Translations under genes and position numbers: made by a program
Shown: positions 36,733 to 48,451 of the stretch, piece by piece
Layout: each line of letters begins with the position of its first letter
Numbering within the stretch: the first letter of the stretch is position 1
Notes under the pieces: generated by a model
Seen by the model: the letters and a program-made list of their open reading frames with translations, nothing else
What the model was told of the DNA's origin: nothing
Database searches by the model: none
Source of the DNA: Lentinula raphanica
Taxonomy: Eukaryota > Basidiomycota > Agaricomycetes > Agaricales > Omphalotaceae
DNA: 64,000 bases
Assembly (NCBI GenBank): GCA_027919835.1
Contig: JANVFP010000015.1
Location: 62,001 to 126,000 of the forward strand
Reading direction: 5' to 3'

Positions 36733-37356
36733 TCATGCTTGGTTGCGTAAAACTAGGAATGACCGCGGGTTAGCAACGCATAGAGATACCGAGTGTTTGA
36801 CAATACACACCGAGGATGACTGAGTCCCCACTACAGAATGTTGAGTGAGGAACGGTTAGCTATCGATTCAGAACAAGAAAAAGAAGACTCACCGAAGGAA
36901 CATTTTACTAATGAATCTGTCTTTGTTGACTGGTTTCTTGTTCTTTCCTTTCGGTATCTCGGTCCACATCTATTCGAGCCCATCATCACACATCGCTCTA
37001 GGAAACTTGGATTTGTACGAACCTCTTTAACGTTCTCTAGTACCTGATTGGAAAAAGCATGAGTACACGAAGATCAAGCGATACGCAACCTCAAGCGCAC
37101 CATGTTACAATGCCTATCAAACGCTTTCACGCGTGCCAGAAGCTTCTTATCATTCCGCAAAGAGATAAGTACTTGTGCGTGGTTTCTGACCGCTTGCTGT
37201 AGGACTGACAATGGACCCTGTGAGATTTCATGCTCTTCGAGCTGCCGTAGTTGGGCCTCGTCTAGTTCAGATTTGGGTACATGTACATATTGACTTTGAA
37301 CATTGATCAGTAACGGATGAAAGATAGAGGAAAAATAATCAAAGGCTGCACCTCAT
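36733..37356 (-). CDS. SMD2: small nuclear ribonucleoprotein Sm D2
   Basis: No single frame covers this gene. It is built from about five small exons on the minus strand. The ATG at 37356 (atgag|gtgcag) joins [40 protein letters not shown] and [20 protein letters not shown], ending RHCNM. Then come [39 protein letters not shown] and the last exon VLRNQA with a stop at 36733-36735. These are the Sm1 and Sm2 motifs of SmD2 ([18 protein letters not shown] and KMFLRGDSVI). The protein forms part of the heptameric Sm ring on U1, U2, U4 and U5 snRNAs in the spliceosome. It lies back to back with NOP7, with 100 bp between starts. Confidence 0.9.
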
Positions 37357-37456
37357 CGTCGTCCGAGCTGAAGTGAAGAGAATAAAAGTTGGCCAAATTA
37401 GACGCCCGATCAACTTTTTTCTCTTTCTCCCGCCCACCCACTTTCCTCAATTAGTT
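37357..37456. promoter_or_regulatory. 100-bp divergent promoter, SMD2 / NOP7
   Basis: The two start codons are only 100 bp apart on opposite strands. Pyrimidine-rich sequence (ttttttctctttctcccgccc) precedes NOP7. Shared control of a splicing and a ribosome-assembly gene is plausible but unproven. Confidence 0.55.
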
Positions 37457-39543
37457 ATGGGTCGCTTGAGGCAAAAGGGAAAGGCTGGTGCTGCTAAAGC
37501 ATATGTTACTCGCTCAGCAGCTATCAAGAAGCTTCAATGCTCCCTTGCAGACTTTCGTCGCCTCTGCATTCTCAAGGGTAATTTCATCACTAAAAATTTA
37601 GATGTTCTTTCCTAATCCTCTTCAATATTCAGGTATATTTCCTCGAGAGCCCAAAAGTCGGAAACGTGCAAATAAAGGATCTTCCGCACCGACAACATTC
37701 TACTATACGAAAGACATTGCGTATCTAGCACACGAGCCTGTCCTCAAGAAGCTCCGAGAACACAAGGCGTTTGCCAAAAAGCTCTCGCGAGCTCTTGGTA
37801 GAGGAGAATGGAGTAGTGCTAAAAGCCTTGAGGAGAACAAGCCCGTGTACAGGCTAGATCATATTATCAAGGAAAGGTAAGTCGGACATGTTCTTGTCCA
37901 TAACTTGTTGTGACCTCGGTTATACAGATATCCTACTTTCATTGATGCGTTACGGGATATCGACGATGCCCTTTGCATGATATTCCTCTTCGCTTCGTTA
38001 CCTTCAAACCCTCGAATCCCTCCTTCCTTGATCGAAAATTGTTCTCGACTCGCAGCTGAATGGCAACTGTACATTATGCGCACTCAGTCACTGCGAAAAG
38101 TTTTCTTTTCCATCAAGGGTGTGTATTATCAGGCCGAAGTCATGGATCAGACTATCACCTGGCTTGTTCCATATCAATTTACACAAAACGTCCGTCAAAT
38201 CAATTGAACATTTCTACCAATTCTGCCTCTGATTGTTCTTCGCTTTTGTAGATTCCAGCTGATGTGGATGTTCGAGTAATGTTGACGTTTCTGGAACTGT
38301 ATCAAACTCTCCTTGGCTTTGTGTTTTTCAAACTCTACACGGATGCTGGTTTAGTTTATCCACCACCTTTGGATGCGAAACGCGACGAAAATGCAGCTGG
38401 CGTCGGAGCGTATACTCTACAGCAAGCATCAGACAAAACGGATAAGCCTGCGGTACCAAAGGTCAAAGTCGTGGAGGTTGAAGGACGTCAGGTGTCGGGG
38501 AAGGATGTCTTCAAAACTATCAAAAATATGGCTTCATCGTCCAACAATGCAGACGATATGGATGTTGATCCACCGGTCGTCGAAAATGATGGTGGTGATG
38601 CGGACGAGGAATTTGTAGTACACCCTTCAAAATCAGAACCCGAAGCCGCCTCATCATTGCCTACCCTCCAATCCCTAAAGTCTCTCCCTCAGTCCATCAA
38701 CACTTCGCTCTTTGCCCCTTACACGTTCTGGCTTTCACGCGAGACCTCACGCCCCATATTCGAATTCCTTATCCGATCATTCGGCGGTAGAATTGGCTGG
38801 CCAGAATCATCGGGTGGAGGCTCTCCCTTTGATGAATCTGACGAGTCTATAACCCATGTCATCATTGATCGGCCGGTAGTCGACAGGTCCTCTGAGACTG
38901 ATGAACAGCGGCAGCGGCGGTTAAAGAGGAAATACATTCAACCTCAATGGGTTGCTGACTCGATTAACGCTGGCAAGATCCTTCTCGAGGCACCGTATGC
39001 ACAAGGGGAAATTCTTCCGCCTCATCTGAGCCCATTCGGAGAATTCGAGGGCGCATATGACCCGGCTGCGCTTGCGAACGAGGACGCCGCTGAAGAAGAG
39101 GAGAGCGAGATCGAGGATGAGGATGCTGAAATCGAGGACGATGAACCGCAAACCGCAACCGCCGGGGCACTTGAAGCCGTTGCGTCTGCTGACGTTGAAG
39201 ACTCTGCGGCATTAAGAGCCGCGGAACTAGCCGCGGAAGCAGCAGGAATTGATCCCAGTGCCTTTGAAAAGGAGATCGCGAAGTCCCAGCGCAAATCGAA
39301 GAAGAAATCGTCCAACGGTGTTGATGAGGCAGAGGCAGATATGAACAAGATGTTGATGAGCAACAAACAGAAGAAGCTGTACGAGAAGGTGAAGCACAGC
39401 CAAAATAAACGCGTTCTTGAGGTATGTTTTCGCGATATGTCCTGTTTGTTGGTAAATGACTCTTTCCTAAGCGTTCAAAACTGGAAGAAAAGAGGAAGAG
39501 TCTTCAAAAGCAGAAAAGAAAACAGGGTCAGACGATACCATAG
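37457..39543 (+). CDS. NOP7: pescadillo homolog Nop7
   Basis: Begins [20 protein letters not shown] with [20 protein letters not shown], the pescadillo N-terminal signature. It continues [60 protein letters not shown] and [22 protein letters not shown] domain follows at about residues 320-420 ([20 protein letters not shown] ... [16 protein letters not shown]), then a long acidic segment and a basic coiled-coil tail ending KQGQTIP at 39543. Introns near 37578, 37877, 38190 and 39422 follow GT-AG. With Erb1 and Ytm1 it forms the PeBoW complex, needed for 27S pre-rRNA processing and 60S subunit assembly in the nucleolus. Confidence 0.95.
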
Positions 39544-39778
39544 ATTTATTCTACCATTTTTGTTGTACAGCGTATGTTATAGATGTTGTTATATCGTTGA
39601 ACTTAGGGGCGTGAGAGTATCACACAACCAGCGGTTTAATTATTCGCGCATCTCTTGAATCTGTTCTCTCACTACTACATATCTGATATTTTATCTCTCA
39701 ACCTTGGTAGCAGTTAATTTGGCCGGATAACGGATTTCTTGATTGAAATCCCGCAATCCATCTTGCTCCTTCTTCTGC

Positions 39779-42700
39779 ATGGTTGGCCTGAATCCTTTCG
39801 CTTCGCGACACCACAGTGTTCATCCCGAAACTCCTCCTCCTCCTTCTTACAAGGAAAACGATCCTTCCACCTTGCTCTTTGCAGAAACAACAGTAACGAC
39901 CACTGAAGTTGTGACGACTACTACCCAGACTACTACCCATTTCTTCTCTCTACCTCACTGGAAGAAGAGAGCACCTCCGTTGCCATATATCAGCGACACA
40001 ATGTCTCCACAGAAGCCACAAAGGCATGTGCAAGTGGACGAAGTGGGCTTTCAGACCTCCTCCCCACTCATGGTCGACAAATCCTTACCACCAACGCCAG
40101 AAAGTAGTAGTAGCAGCGGACATATTACACCACCGGAGAATTCGCGTCAAACTTCTCAGCGAACTTCTTTGCAAGACGAGGTTATATCGCCTATGCTACT
40201 TCCATCAACTGACTATAGTCGACTTTCGTTTGCAAGCCCACCAAGACCGACTTCAGCCAGTGCACTCGCACAAGCGTCCTTAGGACTGACTCTACCTCAT
40301 GGTATTCCTCATGCTACCGCCTCTTCATCATCATCAGCCGAAATCAACACCATTGCGTTCACTTCTACACCTTCCACTACCGAAATTACTTCTCCACGAA
40401 AGGAGCACAAAGCGCGCATGAAACAGCGTGCGGTTTCTACGGCCGTTCAGTCGGCGGCAGCAGATGCGCGAAACCAAAGGCGTGTCCGTGGGCTCTCATT
40501 GGGTCCTTCTGGTTTTCTGGGCCTAGGTACATCGGATGCGAAAGGGAAAGGGAGAGAAACAGAGACAGAGAAAGACCCTCCTCCATCTGCCATTCGTACC
40601 CCAAATAAGCTAACGCGCAGAGCTTCCTTCTGGTCGAGGAAGAAAATATCCTCTCCAGATTCCCTGCCTGCAGCTCGTAAAAGCGATATCAGTATTGCAC
40701 CTCTCCCCGCTCTTCCGCCTCTGTCACCATTCAATGTCGATATGATCAAAGCTTCATCAACCAGCGAGGCTCTTCCGCAAACCCTCCAACCTCATCATTC
40801 CCGTACTCTTTCTAGAAGTCATTCTGAACGGAACAGACGTTCATCGCCACAACTGTCAGAGTACCAAACGCCGGCTCTGACATCATCTGCTCTTCAAGTG
40901 CCCATGTCGGAGCGAGTTCGCAGACCTTCAACAGCAGATGCCTCACCCTCCCGACCTAAGTTTGCGAGGTTTACATCTGCAGGCTCTTCTGAGCAGCTCA
41001 CTTCATCTCCTCTCCCTTCGCCTACTCTGGAGAAGCTCTCTCTGTCTGAAACCCCGCCATCCAAACGACCCCGCGCACATACGAACCCACCCCTTCTTCG
41101 GCGTCTCTCGATGAATCTATTCTCTTCTTCTTCTTCACCTTCTCCGTCGACACCAATAATACCGTCTCCGTCACCCCTGCGAAATACCACGTCCAAGGCT
41201 ACGCCGGTACCTAAACCCCAATTGGATGAGGAATCACCGGAAGGTTACCTGGCCCGTTTGAAAACATCCGTTAGTAAAGCGGAAATCGGTGGTATTTTGG
41301 CCTCAAGGTAATTGATTGAACAGAAAAGGCATTTATGACTTCTCACGTTCCACGCAGTAACGATATGTTTCATGTCCAGGCTTTGCGGGCGTATATTGGT
41401 CAATTCGATTTCTCTAGGGATCCTCTCGATGTTGCTCTACGTCGATTACTTATGGATGTCGGCCTCCCTAGAGAGACACAACAAATCGATCGGGTTATGG
41501 AGGCGTTTGCCTCCCGTTACTATCAACTCCATCCTTTCCTTTTCGCTTCAGAAGGTAAGTGTCATTTTTGCCAGTCTTGATACCATCAACCTCTCTTACA
41601 TACTTATGAACAGACCAGCCTTATGTCCTCGCCTTCAGCTTGATTATGCTACATACAGATGCTTTCAATAAATCAAACAAGCGAAAGATGACAAAAGCGG
41701 ATTATATCAAGAATACTCGCATGCCTGGGATAGCACCGGAAGTATTGGACTGTTTTTATGACAACATCGTCTTCGCACCCTTTATTTTTGTGGAAGATCC
41801 TGTGGATGTCAATGGTCAGCGTGGTTTCAACGCTGATGGCACTCGAGGTCCCAATTCCGCAGGGGTTCCCGGTAATGCTGGTGGTGGTTCGACACTTCTT
41901 GGCAAGGGCAATAAGGTTGATCCATATTACCTCATCTCAAATGCAAGTGCCCTTTCCAATCGTGTTTTCTGACTACTAATCTGTGGACTTCCAGAATTTA
42001 CTTGAACCACTTCGAGTCGATGTTGAGATGTACGTGCCCTTGATGCACCCGTATACGGCTGAAGGCACCGGAGGTTCGTGGAATGAAGAAGAACTCCAAC
42101 GTGCATTTGTCAATCCCGACATCATCCAGATGGGAGGCTCATTCGACAATTCTCGAGCGCCGCCGATGTCACCGTTCTTCAGTTCGGGGGGAAGCACCTC
42201 AGGGCCATTTGCGACAGGCATGGTGCTTTCTGCTCCTGGAACAGAGACGTGGCGGTTGAAAGTCACGAAAGTTGGTTCGCTAAAGCGAAAGGACGATGTG
42301 CTAGAAGGAGGTAAAAAAGCATCGAACCGTAAATGGAGGACCTTGAGCGTAGTATTGACTGGCTCCCAGTTGCTGTTCCTTCGCGATCCTACCTGGGCTA
42401 TTTCATTTCTCAACCAGAATGAAGCGTCCAATGACTCTGGGTTCTATTCTCAATCCGCTATATTTACCCCCAATGAGGTTATATCAGTCAAGAATGCTGT
42501 GGCTGTCTATGACAAAACTTATCTCAAGGTATGTCATTGTCAGAGGATGTCAACGATAGCGAGTTGAGTTAACATACAACCCTCTAGCACGATCACATAT
42601 TCCGCCTTGCTTTAGGTGATGGACGACAATTCCTCTTTGGAACCGATAGTGAGTCAGAAATGAACGAGTGGATATCTAGGATCAACTATGCGAGTGCATT

Positions 42701-43928
42701 CAAGTCTACAGGAATCCAGATGCGACCTCTTGGCATGTCTGGCCCAGACTTGCAGTTGACTGGAGTTGCTGCAGCTACATCCCACCTCCACGATCTTCAA
42801 ATCAATCAGACTAGATCGGAGTGGGATAGTGAGACACCTCGGGACCTCATGGAGATGCTCTCTGGGGAATCGGAATCTCCATTCAAGAAAGCTCCACCCA
42901 AACGTCGAGTCACTATCATGAGCTCTGAGTCTGATATGGATAACGACGTTCCGGTGGCTCCAGAGATTGACGGGGCTGATCAGTTCAAGGCAACGTTTGA
43001 CCAGGTCAAGGCTGATCTTGCTGCCGGGCGTTGTGCTTCACCCGATAACGAGTCCCCCGTCGTGGAAGAGGACGCGGAGCGCGTCAACTCACTATCCGAG
43101 GAGGATAAACACTTGCCGTCACGGACCCGCGCGATAAAATCCAAAATACGCGAATTAGATTCCAAAATATCTGCGTGTCAGTCCCAACTGGAGTCGGATA
43201 TGCGTTTCGTCCGAAATTTAGCCACTCTTAGACCCTTTCAGAGGTCGACCCGTGAACGGCTTACGATGACCGTCCAGAATAACGCGAAACGTATCATGCA
43301 GATCCGACTCGACCTCGAGAGATACTCTATCCATCGGAAAGTCTTGTCGAAGGATATGGCTGCCGAAGGGCAGAACTGGACTCGGGCAAAGAAAATGGCT
43401 CTCCGAGCAGCCACAGAAACACTGCAAAGTCATCAACGACCCGCGGTTCCTCGTATGACCCTTTCCTTTCATGAGTCGAATTCTGTTAGTTCACCCGAAA
43501 TCACCATCCCATCCAAAACCTATCCTCCTTCAGCGCACAGATCAGAATCGTCTATTCAGTCATTCCATTCTGCCTTCGACTTTGGACTAGACTGGGATAC
43601 TATGGAAGAATTAGAGCCATACAAACTTTCTAGTCCATTACAAAATAGCAGCAGGGAATCCTCGAACCCTGACCTGATTAACGAGGAAGGAGAAGCGGTT
43701 GCTCCACTCTCGTCGAGATCACCGATCGAGGGTCGTTCTCATATTCCGTCGCCGAGAACGAGTCAGGACGAAACGTTTCACCACGAAAAATACTACACTG
43801 CCCGTGAGAGCGCCGAAGAGCAGGCTGAGGAATGGAACAAGACACGCTGTGCGCACCGAGTGTCGCTCGTTCGCGTACCTTCTGCTATCGCACTAGCGCG
43901 GAAATATGAACGAGATCATGCGCGATGA
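39779..43928 (+). CDS. Sec7-PH Arf guanine-nucleotide exchange factor (Syt1-like)
   Basis: Starts MVGLNPFASRHHSVHPETPP. About 500 residues of Ser/Pro-rich sequence precede a Sec7 domain (FHVQALRAYIGQFDFSRDPL, LPRETQQIDRVMEAFASRYY, YVLAFSLIMLHTDAFNKSNK). The catalytic glutamate finger is the E of LPRETQQIDR. A PH domain follows (WRLKVTKVGSLKRKDD ... KWRTLSVVLTGSQLLFLRD ... FGTDSESEMNEWISRINYAS), then a coiled coil (IKSKIRELDSKISACQSQLE). It stops at 43926-43928. This order matches yeast Syt1-type exchange factors, which load GTP on Arf/Arl proteins at endomembranes. Exon joins such as ILAS|SNDMFHV and LK|HDHIFRLALGDGRQ fit. Confidence 0.85.
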
Positions 43929-44488
43929 TTACCAGCCTTGTCGAGCTACACTCTGCTACACTAAGTAACTCTGTTGACTGTCATTGGAAAGTTGGGATTT
44001 AAATTCTCTCTAATGTGTGGACTATGTATTTCTTAACATATGGGCAGGTCTAGATTAGAAAAAAGTGTACTAGTACTGTACCACCAAATGCAGGATAGAA
44101 CGACACACGAGGGATTAAAAATTCCCTCCTTGTGTGCACTTGGGGAGCAAGGGGGAGCGCGTCAAAAAATGACGCGTTCCATCACCGACACGCCGAATGA
44201 TTTTCACTCACTATCCCCGGACTCTTCCCGAACTGAGTAAATTATTTCCGAATCAATGGGCTCGCTTATCGTTCAGTTTGTATAACTTTCAAAGTTCAAG
44301 GAGCGGAAAGCCGTGCTTTCTTCTTGCTCTTTTCCCCCTCTGTCCAATTCTTAGAGTTGAGAAAGGTATGTTGGTACCAAGGCTTGGAAGAAGTTATATA
44401 CTTACCACCGTGTTTCCTGACAACCACCCCCCTTCAGTCCCACATATATATAACTTACCCAGCAACCAACCATCTGATTCGACCTTTT
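43929..44488. other. 560-bp intergenic region
   Basis: This region is 3' of the ArfGEF and 5' of the next gene. A TATA-like acatatatataac lies at about 44443-44455, roughly 35 bp before the chosen ATG, so transcription start and ATG would be close. No other feature is visible. Confidence 0.4.
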
Positions 44489-46253
44489 ATGGCTTCCCTG
44501 AATTATGTTCAGCCAAAGTCATCTCGTAACAGGTTTTCTCTCTTTTTGCATTTATCGGCACAGAGGAAAATCTCTCGGACAGGTATCTCGAGCGATTCCT
44601 ATTTCGCAGACACGCCGACGACAATCGACTTTATGGATCCTTGGACTTCGACGAGCTCTGTAGCTGCCACCACCAAGGGTTTGTTTCGTGTCAACTCTGG
44701 AGCCTCCAGTCCACTTTTACCCCGGTCGCCTATGCGTCTGGAGACAGATCCAGAACCTGTCCCACCAACGACGAACGAGCTCGACGCGAAGGAGAAGGCT
44801 AGGCTGCTCAAAAAAGCCCGAAAGCTCAGCAAAGTTTTTGGTGAAATGCCAGAAATCCAGCGTACGTCTACGACCAACAGCTCGAACAACAGGAGGACTA
44901 AACCTCCTGGTCACCGCCGGTCAATGTCCACTTGTGCATCTGATCCCGAGCTCTCGTCCAAACAGCAAAACACTCGGAAATTCTCTTCCCAGTCTGACCT
45001 CGCGGCGAGTTCGTCAGAGAGTGGGAGTCGATTGGAGATGTCGGACCGAGAGAGGATTCCCCCTGTGCCTTCGCTTCCCCGCGAGAGCCTGGACGCGTCT
45101 TTTGAATTCACGTCTGCCCAGCACTCTAAAACGTACCCTCTGCTGAACCCGACACGTCCGATACGAATACCCATCACGGACGACTCCGTGCGTTCGTCGA
45201 GCTCACCCGTTTCGCTTACAACGCCCGGTAGTATCTCTGCGGAGAAGCGTCGATTGACGAAAACGCGTCGGAATGTCTCGGGAGAGGACAAGTCGAAGAC
45301 GATCTATCCGTATGAGCTCAAGGGTAGGAAGAGCTATGACTCCTCTGTCGCGAGGGCCTCCTCACGGTCGGACCGTGACGAAGGATCTCCAGGGAAAGCA
45401 TTACATCGAAGTCGGTCTCTCAGTGCGAACAAGAAAAAGAAAATAGACAATGCTGTCGAGTTTTACCCGGAGAGTCCCCAGATGTTCGATAACGCGATCT
45501 GGAGACGGGATCCAGGTGGGATTACTTTCAATGAGGTATGTAAAGTTTTCCTCAACCAATCTGCCCACATTTTGCTCAAATACCACCCCATGTCCCCAGA
45601 ACCCTGGAGTCCCTTCCTTTCCCGTATTTATTCCTCCTGATACCGCGCGGACGATGAAACCTAGTGACGTTTGGGCTAGTGGCACCAGTGGCACCAGTAG
45701 TCTGAAACCTGAGCTCCACGCTCTATCCACCACTTCTCTTCAACAACAACACGACCACGGCAGGACGCCCGGTGGCGGCCCAAGTTCGAATCTCGATGGC
45801 GATATCCCAGACACACCCTCCTCATACCACAGCAACGACACCTTCAATCCTCCTCCTCCTCCTCCCGACTCGGACTCGAACGTCGACGAGAGTTTCCGGG
45901 AACGGAGAAGGAGAGCAGCGAAGCTTGCGCAGTTTTTTGGGGTGGAGTATCATGATCTTTCATCTTCGATGCCTGTTACGGGCCACGCACTTGAGCCTCC
46001 GGGGCAGAGTATCGGTCCTAGTACTAGCCCTGTTGTGAATTCCAACTCGAACCCAAACTCAGACTCAAACGCGAACTCGAAGCCCACGCATGACTTTGTC
46101 CCGAGTGAAAAATGGGAACACGCCCGAGTCGAGCCTAGTGTCCAAGTGGGCATCAAAACGAACTCTCGACGCTTTTGGGGCGGTCGGGGAAATCTTAAGG
46201 AGGCGGAGGTTGGGGATGTGATATCGAAACTGCGAGAGCTGAGAGCTTCATGA
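44489..46253 (+). CDS. conserved fungal protein of unknown function
   Basis: Two exons, split by an intron at about 45537-45599 (gag|gtatgt ... ccccag|aac), encode a mostly disordered protein of about 565 residues. Near the N-terminus is a helix, KEKARLLKKARKLSKVFGEM. The C-terminus has two short conserved-looking blocks, RRRRAAKLAQFFGVEYHDLS and RRFWGGRGNLKEAEVGDVIS followed by KLRELRAS. The first block repeats the idea of the N-terminal helix (AKLaqFFGv versus rKLsKvFGE). A run of Asn-Ser repeats (about 46035-46085) lies between them. The family is unrecognised; the pattern fits a cytoplasmic regulatory scaffold in filamentous fungi. Confidence 0.6.
46033..46086 (+). repeat. degenerate hexanucleotide repeat coding Asn-Ser
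   Basis: Imperfect copies of aactc(g/a) with variations code for alternating Asn-Ser with Pro and Asp substitutions inside the preceding CDS. This is a typical slippage-prone linker. Confidence 0.6.
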
Positions 46254-46759
46254 ATTTTTTTTTTGTTTTTGACGATGACGATGACAATGACGGTGACGAA
46301 GATGGATGAATATGTATATATGGACATCTATGGTTATTTATTTTATGCGGTTTGTCGTTCGTTTCTTGGTTTCGCTGTTGTCTAGTACGCCCTACATCCA
46401 ACCACTCACTCATTGCTTTTGCTTTTTTTGCACCTCTGTTATGCTCATTATGACCTACATTACATATGTCAAAATCCTGATTCCTGATAGATGTAACATA
46501 TGATTTGCGATTTGCTTTACACCCTTGTATTAATACCTATCCCCTACCTACAGTGTCCTACAGTGTCGTCGTGTCGCTTCTGGTACTCCGTGTTCAAGTC
46601 GCGAATCGGAATACCGGCATGACTTTTATGGAACAATTCGTGCATGATGCTTGCTATACTCAGCCCTATACATCCACACCAAAATATCTCGAGAAAGAGA
46701 CTCCGAAGGAGAGAAGATGTCGGGAGCTATGACCATCCTCAGGATTCCCGTGGGGCACC
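46254..46759. other. 506-bp convergent intergenic region
   Basis: 3' ends of two convergent genes. Contains gacgatgacgatgacaatgacggtgacgaaga-type short repeats at about 46272-46305. No gene is seen. Confidence 0.45.
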
Positions 46760-47488
46760 CTACTTCCGTAACAAGACATATATCGAATCGCCCAAAACGA
46801 TATTGGTCATATGCCGAAACGAACCAGTCATGGACATGAGCAGGCCACCGAATGAGATGTATGCAGTTCTGTGTGTGTTTCCGGATGAGGATGAAGTGGA
46901 ACGGCATGATGGGGGGAGAAGATTAGCTCATAGCACATACACATAATCGGAATCCCCTCCATCGAATTTATAGATCTATAAAACATTGGATAGAGTCAAT
47001 CAGATGAGAGAAAAGAAAGAGTTTGGAGAATCATTCCGAGTACTGTTCTAACGCACCTTTCCATACATCACATAGTCGTAATCCTCTTCTAGACCCCTCC
47101 GCCCTTTCCCATCAGGCCGCCAAACGTCTTTATCCTTGTCCTTATCCTCCTCCTCGTTCGTATCCGCGTTCGCTGTCGGAGGACCGCGGGCAAGCGAGGA
47201 CGCGAGTGCGAGAGCAAAGTTTTGGTGGACTTGCAAGGGAAAGAGTTCGATGTTGTAGTCCAAGGTAAGGTCCATGTCGTAGTTTTTGGAATGAGCATAG
47301 AGTCGGGATACTAGGAGAGGGGTTGGGGGGGAGGGGAGGGTTTAGAAGAAGAAGAAGAAGAAGAAAAAAAACATCCCGAAGAATGGATGGAGAAGACTCG
47401 AACCTCGATCGAATTTTTTACCTTCCTTGTCGATAGCGCTGATATTGAAGATGTCGTCAAAGACGATGTTGGATGATATGGAGGTCAT
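46760..47488 (-). CDS. RPB8: RNA polymerase subunit RPB8 (shared by Pol I, II and III)
   Basis: Four or five exons read MTSISSNIVFDDIFNISAID, KEGKKFDR|VSRLYAHSKNYD, MDLTLDYNIELFPLQVHQNF and ALALASSL. An acidic loop follows, then DYDYVMYGK|IYKFDGGDSD, YVTAYISFGGLLMSMTGSFR and HMTNIVLGDSIYVLLRK with a stop at 46760-46762. These match RPB8 along its whole length, including the OB-fold GGLLM core. The unordered Glu/Asp/Lys loop (NEEEDKDKDKDVW) is typical of fungal forms. The first intron carries a polypurine/pyrimidine gaa-repeat (47345-47370). The subunit is needed for assembly of all three nuclear RNA polymerases. Confidence 0.92.
47345..47372. repeat. (gaa)n/poly-A microsatellite in RPB8 intron
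   Basis: About seven gaa units followed by eight A residues on the plus strand. On the transcribed strand this is a pyrimidine tract upstream of the intron's 3' splice site. Confidence 0.7.
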
Positions 47489-47582
47489 GGGCGGTAGAAG
47501 ATGTCGATGAAGAATGAATGTATGAATGGACTTCAAAGAAGAGGAGGAATGGTTCTGAAAAAATATTGATGATTACATACTC
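47489..47582. promoter_or_regulatory. 94-bp divergent promoter, RPB8 / hydrolase-like gene
   Basis: The starts at 47488 (minus) and 47583 (plus) leave 94 bp. No clear TATA box is seen. Confidence 0.5.
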
Positions 47583-48381
47583 ATGATTCTTGCTTTCTTA
47601 CGCCCATTTGCTCAGCCTCGTCCACCGCGCGTTCGTTTTCGTTCTCAGAGTTCCTTCATCATACGAGAACCACCAAGTTCTGCTCCCAGAATCGTTCCTA
47701 CGCCGTTAATATTCGTCTCTGCGACCTCATGGGATAAAACCTCCTCTCGTCAAGGGTGAATGAAATACGCTACGTGCTGCTACGTGGGAGCAAGCTGGTT
47801 TAACTGCGTTTTCCGACTGAAAGATATCAATTCAGATTCTCCGTTTTGGCTCAGATGTATGCTGAGAAGGGATATACCTGTCTCGATACGGATCTTTCTC
47901 TGCCAGTGGGTGTGGACAAGATTTCGGCGTTGGATATGATGCAGCATTTCGAATCAGGTCTAATTATTTTTCTTTACCATTCTCATGTCAATGTCAATTC
48001 ATCTCATAATAACATACTCGGTACATCATACATGTAGAACTATCAACTATCGTCAAAACATCATCCAACCCCTTCCCACCCATCCTCTTCGCCCGCAACG
48101 CCACATGCCTCATCACCCAAACCTACATCTCGTCCCATCCCGCGTCAGGCCTCGTCCTCATCTCACCACCTTCGTCGAACCACGCCCACGGTCTACCAGA
48201 ATTCAACTATGAAGCCCAGTTCCCGATCGTTGTGGTGGATACGCCGCGGGGGATGGAGAGGTTGCAAGCGGAAAACAGGCTAGTCAAAGAAAATAGGGTG
48301 CACAGGATCGTGGTGGACGATGTGGAAGGCCAAGAGGCGTTTGTGAGGATGGAAGAGTGGATGGATGAGATTGGGATATAA
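47583..48381 (+). CDS. mitochondrial alpha/beta-hydrolase-like protein
   Basis: Three exons with introns gg|gtgaat...ttcag|att and g|gtctaa...tgtag|aac. The N-terminus MILAFLRPFAQPRPPRVRFR is rich in Arg without acidic residues, a likely mitochondrial targeting peptide. It is followed by TPLIFVSATSWDKTSSRQG, SVLAQMYAEKGYTCLDTDLS, PFPPILFARNATCLITQTYI, SSHPASGLVLISPP and FPIVVVDTPRGMERLQAENR. The end is EEWMDEIGI, stop at 48379-48381. The strand-helix order resembles a reduced alpha/beta-hydrolase fold. The usual G-x-S-x-G nucleophile elbow is not clear, so catalysis is uncertain. Confidence 0.6.
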
Positions 48382-48451
48382 TATTCTGAACAGTATTAGG
48401 TTGGATATACAAGTATACATACACGTACACAGTGGATTTCATCTAGGAACT

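Noticed and set aside
40447..41196. Minus-strand frames in the ArfGEF N-terminal region
   Set aside because: They are Arg/Gly-rich shadows opposite a Ser/Pro-rich coding region and are unlike any family.
46272..46305. gatgac repeat as a possible regulatory array
   Set aside because: Short, imperfect and in a 3' flank. No CRISPR-like spacing or conserved spacer.
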